10,193 nt of DNA, taken from Herminiimonas sp. (lineage in GTDB: Bacteria > Pseudomonadota > Gammaproteobacteria > Burkholderiales > Burkholderiaceae). Made by a program: the position numbers and the translations under genes. Shown here piece after piece: positions 6,456 to 10,193 of the stretch. The stretch lies in NCBI GenBank assembly GCA_014377155.1, contig JACMQD010000287.1:1-10193 (forward strand), written 5' to 3'. A model generated the notes under the pieces. It was not told the DNA's origin. It ran no database searches and worked only from the letters and a program-made list of their open reading frames with translations. The first letter of the stretch is position 1; every line of letters starts with the position of its first letter.

Positions 6456-6493
6456 GTGGGCGATCGTCGCACGTATCGTCATGAAACGACAAC

Positions 6494-6499
6494 AGGAGG
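6494..6499 (+). promoter_or_regulatory. Strong ribosome binding site that decides the soxA start
   Basis: AGGAGG lies four bases before ATG 6504. The longer frame from GTG 6456 would start next to the palindrome and displace the signal peptide from the N-terminus. Confidence 0.8.
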
Positions 6500-6503
6500 C
6501 GGC

Positions 6504-7304
6504 ATGAACTATCTGATTGCAGTGGCGGGTGCGGTGCTGGCAAGCCCCTCGATTGCCATGGCGCAAACCTCGACCACCGACGAAATCGCCAAGTATCGCC
6601 AGATGCTGGCCGATGGCAATCCGGCCGAACTGTGGGAAGCGCGCGGCGAAGGCTTGTGGAAAACCAAGGCCGGTTCGAAGAACGCCTCGCTCGAACAATG
6701 CGATCTTGGCAAGGGTCCGGGCGTGGTCAAAGGCGCGTATGCCGAATTGCCGCGTTATTTCAAGGATGTCAACAAGGTGATGGACCTGGAGCAGCGTCTG
6801 GTCCATTGCCGCATGAGCTTGCAGGGACTCACCCGTGCCGAAGCAGTCAAGACACCGTTCGGCTCGGCCGGAAATCCGTCAAACATCGAAGGTCTGGTGT
6901 CGTATGTCGCCGGTGAATCGCGCGGCATGATCATGGCGGCCAGCGCCACCCATCCGGCGGAAAAGCGCGCCTACGAACTGGGCAAGCAGATGTTCTTCTA
7001 TCGCGGTGGCAGTCACGACTTCGCATGCGCGACTTGTCATTCGGCCAGCGGGCAACGGATTCGTCTGCAGCAGTTGCCGAACCTGCTCGAGAAAAAGGAT
7101 GCGCAGATCACTTATGCGACCTGGCCCGCCTATCGCGTCTCGCAAGGCGAAGTGCGTACCATGCAGCATCGCCTCGCCGACTGTTACCGGCAACAGCGGT
7201 TTCCAGAGCCGGGCTATGCCTCCGACAGCCTGACGGCGCTGACAATGTATCTCGCCAAAAACGCCGAAGGCGCCACGTATGACGGCCCCGCCATGAAACG
7301 CTAG
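6504..7304 (+). CDS. soxA: Sulfur oxidation c-type cytochrome SoxA (single-haem type)
   Basis: The 266-aa product is the catalytic subunit of SoxAX, which oxidatively links thiosulfate to the SoxY cysteine. A Sec signal ends about AMA-QT (residue 20). Only one haem site is present, C175-AT-C178-H179. Cys227 in RLADCYRQQRFPEPG is the conserved haem-ligating cysteine that is modified in characterised SoxA proteins. The N-terminal half keeps the fold, but Cys66 (LEQCDLG) and Cys102 (LVHCRMS) lie where dihaem SoxA binds its first haem. In known single-haem SoxA these form a disulfide, and that is the likely state here. Start chosen from the strong AGGAGG and signal peptide. soxX follows after 11 bp. 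Confidence 0.95.
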   Translation: MNYLIAVAGAVLASPSIAMAQTSTTDEIAKYRQMLADGNPAELWEARGEGLWKTKAGSKNASLEQCDLGKGPGVVKGAYAELPRYFKDVNKVMDLEQRLVHCRMSLQGLTRAEAVKTPFGSAGNPSNIEGLVSYVAGESRGMIMAASATHPAEKRAYELGKQMFFYRGGSHDFACATCHSASGQRIRLQQLPNLLEKKDAQITYATWPAYRVSQGEVRTMQHRLADCYRQQRFPEPGYASDSLTALTMYLAKNAEGATYDGPAMKR

Positions 7305-7315
7305 GAAAGCCCTCG

Positions 7316-7945
7316 ATGAAACGCACAACGATGAAACGTACCGTGATCGCACTGGCACTGGCCGGCATTGTCGCTGGCTGCGCCACAGTGGCCGGCAATA
7401 CCGACTACGCTCAGGCCGCGCTGCAGATGATGCAAGCCGATTTCACGAGCAAAGGACCCGCTACCAGCGAAAAAGTATTCCAGCAGGACGAGGCGGAGCG
7501 CATCTGCAGCGATACCGCGCAAGCGGTGCCTGCTGAGACTGCTGCCAAACTGGAAGCCGCGCAATTGGCCACGGTGGTCTATCCGGCCGACGGCAAATAT
7601 CTCGGTGACTGGAAACAGGGTGAAGCGATTGCACAGAACGGCCGCGGCATGCAATCCTCGGACACCGTCGGCAGTGTCAACGGCGGCAATTGCTACGCTT
7701 GCCACCAGATGAGTCCGGCAGAAATCTCCTACGGAAATCTCGGCCCGTCGTTGTACAACTACGGCAAGTTGCGTGGTCAGAGCGAGCCGATCGTGCGCTA
7801 CACCTGGGGCAAGATCTACAATGCCCAAGCGTACCGCGCCTGTTCGAACATGCCGCGCTTCGGCCACAAGAGTGTGCTGACCGAGGCGCAACTGAAAGAT
7901 GTGATGGCCCTGTTGCTCGACCCGGAGTCGCCGGTCAACAAATAG
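7316..7945 (+). CDS. soxX: Sulfur oxidation c-type cytochrome SoxX
   Basis: The 209-aa product is the electron-accepting partner of SoxA. It has one haem site, C126-YA-C129-H130, with Met179 in CSNMPRFG as distal ligand, and the FGHKSVLTEAQLKDVMALLLDP tail region typical of SoxX (182-203). An additional N-terminal domain of about 90 residues (30-115) makes it longer than the shortest SoxX forms. The signal peptide ends in VAGC (Cys22), a good lipoprotein signal peptidase II site, suggesting membrane anchoring of SoxAX. Extra cysteines at 64 and 176 may form a disulfide. AGGAAAG (7303-7309), overlapping the soxA stop, is six bases before ATG 7316; a second ATG at 7331 lacks such a site. Confidence 0.94.
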   Translation: MKRTTMKRTVIALALAGIVAGCATVAGNTDYAQAALQMMQADFTSKGPATSEKVFQQDEAERICSDTAQAVPAETAAKLEAAQLATVVYPADGKYLGDWKQGEAIAQNGRGMQSSDTVGSVNGGNCYACHQMSPAEISYGNLGPSLYNYGKLRGQSEPIVRYTWGKIYNAQAYRACSNMPRFGHKSVLTEAQLKDVMALLLDPESPVNK

Positions 7946-7954
7946 CGCGTCCTG

Positions 7955-8004
7955 TGCGAATAACGCAGATCGCGCAGGTCGCGCCATTCGCATTACCCTG
8001 CGCG
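7955..8004. other. Overlapping inverted repeats in the soxX-soxB gap
   Basis: The 90-bp gap (7946-8035) holds two perfect inverted repeats that interlock. TGCGAAT (7955-7961) pairs with ATTCGCA (7986-7992), and CGCGCAGG (7971-7978) pairs with CCTGCGCG (7997-8004). They exclude each other in one RNA, and neither is followed by a T-run. They may modulate transcription or mRNA stability between soxX and soxB, but no function can be read directly. Confidence 0.35.
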
Positions 8005-8035
8005 CCTGCGCACCCGTTACCACTATGGAATCACC

Positions 8036-9754
8036 ATGAGTCTGAATCGCCGCGAGTTCATGCAGGTACTCGGCATCGCCGCAGCCGCCGGCATGGCGCT
8101 GGATGCGCCCCACGTACTGGCAGCGCCCTCCCCCGACAAGCTCTACGACGCGCCGCGGTTCGGCAACGTCCACTTGCTGCATTTCACCGACTGCCATGCG
8201 CAACTGCTACCGGTGCATTTCCGCGAGCCGAGCGTCAATATCGGCGTCGGCGACGCTTACGGCCGCATTCCGCATCTGGTCGGAGACCACCTCCTGAAGC
8301 AGAGCGGGCTCGTGCCCGGTTCGGCCGCAGCGCATGCATTCACCTGCCTGGACTTCGAGCGTGCCGCCGGAATCTACGGCAAGGTCGGCGGTTTCGCGCA
8401 CCTGACCACACTGATCAAGCGCATCAAGGCCTCGCGCCCCGGCGCGCTGCTGCTCGACGGCGGTGACACCTGGCAGGGCTCCGCCACGGCACTGTGGACC
8501 AAAGGCCAGGACATGGTCGACGCCTGCCTGGAAATGGGCGTCGATGTGATGACCGCACACTGGGAAATGACGCTGGGCGACAAGCGCGTCAAGCAAATCG
8601 TCGATGGCGATTTCAAGGGCCGGGTAGACTTCATTGCCCAGAACATCCAGACCAACGATTTCGGCGACCAGGTATTCGTCCCCTACGTGATGAAAGAAAT
8701 GAACGGCGTCAAACTGGCCATCATCGGCCAGGCTTTTCCGTATACGCCGATCGCCAATCCACGCTACCTGATACCCGACTGGAGCTTTGGCATCCAGGAA
8801 GAAAACATGCAGAAGATGGTCGACGAGGCGCGTGCCAAGGGGGCGAAAGTCGTGGTTCTGCTGTCGCACAACGGCATGGACGTCGACCTCAAGCTGGCGT
8901 CGCGGGTACGCGGCATCGATGCCATCCTCGGTGGTCATACACATGATGGCATGCCGGCGCCGATTATCGTCACCAACCCCGGCGGCAAGACGCTGGTCAC
9001 CAATGCCGGCAGCAATAGCAAGTTTCTCGGCGTGCTGGATTTCGACGTGCGTGGCGGTGCGATCCAGGGTTTCAAGTACCGGCTGTTACCGGTATTCGCC
9101 AATTTCCTGCCAGCCGACAAGGCGATGGACGCCTTGATCACCAAGGCACGCGCGCCCTTCGCGGCCAAGCTCGGCGAACAACTGGCGATGACTCAGGGTA
9201 CGCTGTACCGGCGCGGCAATTTCAACGGCACCTTCGACCAGCTGATCGTCGATGCGCTGATCGACGTCAAGGGAGCCGACCTGGCTTTTTCGCCGGGCTT
9301 TCGCTGGGGCACCTCGCTGCTGCCGGACAGCCCGATCCTGATGGAACATCTGATGGACCAGACCGCCACTACGTATTCGTACACCACGCTGACCGACATG
9401 ACGGGCGCCACCATCAAGACCATCATGGAAGACGTCGCCGACAACCTGTTCAACCCCGACCCGTATTATCAGCAGGGTGGTGATATGGTACGCGTCGGCG
9501 GCATGACTTATGCGATCGAACCGAAGGCATCGATGGGCAGCCGGATACAGGACATGCGGCTCGGCGGCAAGCCGATCGACGCCGACAAGACCTACAAGGT
9601 CGCGGGTTGGGCGCCGGTGGCCGAAGGCGCCAGTGGCGAACCGGTGTGGGATGTGGTGGCGCAATGGCTGCGCACCCAAAAGACCGTGGCGCCGCGCAAG
9701 CTCAACACGCCGCGGCTGATCGGTGTCGACGGTAATCCAGGGCTGCTGGTCTAG
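8036..9754 (+). CDS. soxB: Thiosulfohydrolase SoxB (5'-nucleotidase family, di-metal)
   Basis: The 572-aa periplasmic enzyme hydrolyses the terminal sulfone from SoxY-bound thiosulfate and releases sulfate. A twin-arginine signal, RREFMQ (5-10), ends near LAA-PS (30). The metallophosphatase domain has the metal motifs in order: Asp52 and His54 (FTDCHAQ), Asp144 (DGGDTWQ), His175-Trp-Glu177 (the SoxB version of the NHE motif), His278 (LSHNG), and His301 and His303 (GGHTHDGMP). The C-terminal substrate-binding domain includes NFNGTFDQLIVDAL (395-408) and SPGFRWG (419-425). Length is normal for the family and the frame is intact. The ribosome site is weak (GGAA 8027-8030, five bases before ATG), unlike most of its neighbours. 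One base separates its stop from the next start. Confidence 0.97.
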   Translation: MSLNRREFMQVLGIAAAAGMALDAPHVLAAPSPDKLYDAPRFGNVHLLHFTDCHAQLLPVHFREPSVNIGVGDAYGRIPHLVGDHLLKQSGLVPGSAAAHAFTCLDFERAAGIYGKVGGFAHLTTLIKRIKASRPGALLLDGGDTWQGSATALWTKGQDMVDACLEMGVDVMTAHWEMTLGDKRVKQIVDGDFKGRVDFIAQNIQTNDFGDQVFVPYVMKEMNGVKLAIIGQAFPYTPIANPRYLIPDWSFGIQEENMQKMVDEARAKGAKVVVLLSHNGMDVDLKLASRVRGIDAILGGHTHDGMPAPIIVTNPGGKTLVTNAGSNSKFLGVLDFDVRGGAIQGFKYRLLPVFANFLPADKAMDALITKARAPFAAKLGEQLAMTQGTLYRRGNFNGTFDQLIVDALIDVKGADLAFSPGFRWGTSLLPDSPILMEHLMDQTATTYSYTTLTDMTGATIKTIMEDVADNLFNPDPYYQQGGDMVRVGGMTYAIEPKASMGSRIQDMRLGGKPIDADKTYKVAGWAPVAEGASGEPVWDVVAQWLRTQKTVAPRKLNTPRLIGVDGNPGLLV

Positions 9755-9755
9755 C

Positions 9756-10193
9756 ATGGGAGCGCGCCACGTCAGGTTCGCCCTTGCCGCGATGGTGCTG
9801 GTCGCCGCAACTTCTGGCCGGGCAGCGTCGAGCCTGACACCGGCAAGCGACTTGCAAGCCGATGCCCTGGTTGCGGTAACGACCGCGCAACCCGTGATCG
9901 TCCTTTTTTCATTACCGGGCTGTCGCTATTGCGATGAAATCCGACGCAACTATCTGCTACCGCTGGAACGTGACGCGCCGATCGGCAAGCGCCCGATCTT
10001 GCGGGAAGTCGTCATTACCGGAACAGGTACGCTGACCGATTTCAGCGGCGCAACCACTGACGAACGCGCGATATCGACAAGGTACCAGGTGCGCGTCGCG
10101 CCCACGGTGATGCTATTCGGACGGTCAGGCCAACCGCTGGCTTCGCCGATCGTGGGCGGCGATACCGCCGGCATGTATGGCGGCTACCTGGAC
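9756..10193 (+). CDS. Secreted thioredoxin-fold protein, SoxW-like (3' end outside window)
   Basis: An ATG one base after the soxB stop opens a frame that runs to the end of the window: 146 residues with no stop. The N-terminus has a Sec signal (RHVRFALAAMVLVAA) cleaved around residues 22-24. Then comes a thioredoxin-type active site, FSLPGC56RYC59DEI, and a probable cis-proline loop, VAP116TVMLF, spaced as in thioredoxin-fold proteins. Such genes in sox clusters (SoxW and relatives) are thought to reduce or protect periplasmic thiols and disulfides of Sox proteins. There is no good Shine-Dalgarno, so translation is probably coupled to soxB. The fold is well supported. The name SoxW is not certain, because other thioredoxin-like proteins occur at this spot and the C-terminus is missing. 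Confidence 0.85.
   Translation, partial: MGARHVRFALAAMVLVAATSGRAASSLTPASDLQADALVAVTTAQPVIVLFSLPGCRYCDEIRRNYLLPLERDAPIGKRPILREVVITGTGTLTDFSGATTDERAISTRYQVRVAPTVMLFGRSGQPLASPIVGGDTAGMYGGYLD

Noticed and set aside
8025..8039. Four-codon mini-ORF whose TGA overlaps the soxB ATG
   Set aside because: The ATGA overlap could suggest coupling, but there is no ribosome site before it and such short frames arise easily by chance.
1..10193. Search by eye for CRISPR arrays, tRNAs, rRNAs, insertion sequences, attachment sites
   Set aside because: No spaced repeat array, cloverleaf-like sequence, transposase or terminal inverted repeats were seen. The region reads as an ordinary metabolic cluster.

Overview
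This window is a chromosomal-type segment from a GC-rich (about 60% by eye) proteobacterium. The gene order soxR-soxCDYZAXB, next to a flavocytochrome c pair and a Mo-hydroxylase gene, resembles Burkholderiales or other betaproteobacterial sulfur oxidisers; that placement is inference, not a search result. The main content is a complete periplasmic thiosulfate-oxidising (Sox) system plus a sulfide dehydrogenase. These are known systems. I did not find a wholly new one, but several regulatory and anchoring details are worth checking.

Layout: (1) 1-555, plus strand, is the C-terminal end of a xanthine dehydrogenase/CO dehydrogenase-family molybdenum hydroxylase large subunit. It converges on the next pair, and a 13-bp tandem repeat lies across the stop codon between them. 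(2) 610-2232, minus strand, is fccA-fccB: a short monohaem cytochrome c and the FAD-binding subunit of flavocytochrome c sulfide dehydrogenase. The flavin-binding cysteine and both redox-disulfide cysteines are visible. (3) 2233-2665 is a divergent control region of about 430 bp with plausible promoters on both strands, each associated with a palindrome. (4) 2666-3040, plus strand, is an ArsR-family repressor, the likely SoxR. (5) 3110-9754, plus strand, is soxC, soxD, soxY, soxZ, soxA, soxX and soxB. All reading frames are intact, most have good ribosome binding sites, and soxC/soxD overlap. (6) 9756-10193, plus strand, is the start of a secreted thioredoxin-fold protein (SoxW-like, CxxC), cut off by the window end.

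How they work together: SoxAX (c-type cytochromes) attaches thiosulfate to the C-terminal cysteine of SoxY in the SoxYZ carrier. SoxB (di-metal hydrolase) releases sulfate, SoxCD (Mo enzyme plus dihaem cytochrome) oxidises the remaining sulfane sulfur, and SoxB hydrolyses again. Because soxCD is present, the expected outcome is full oxidation to sulfate without stored sulfur. FccAB would feed sulfide electrons to cytochromes. The ArsR-type regulator probably represses the cluster until reduced sulfur appears, and the thioredoxin-like protein may keep periplasmic thiols such as the SoxY cysteine usable. Three genes (fccB, soxC, soxB) have clear twin-arginine signals, and soxY has a shorter version. 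soxD, soxA, fccA and the terminal gene have Sec-type signals, and soxX has a lipoprotein-type signal.
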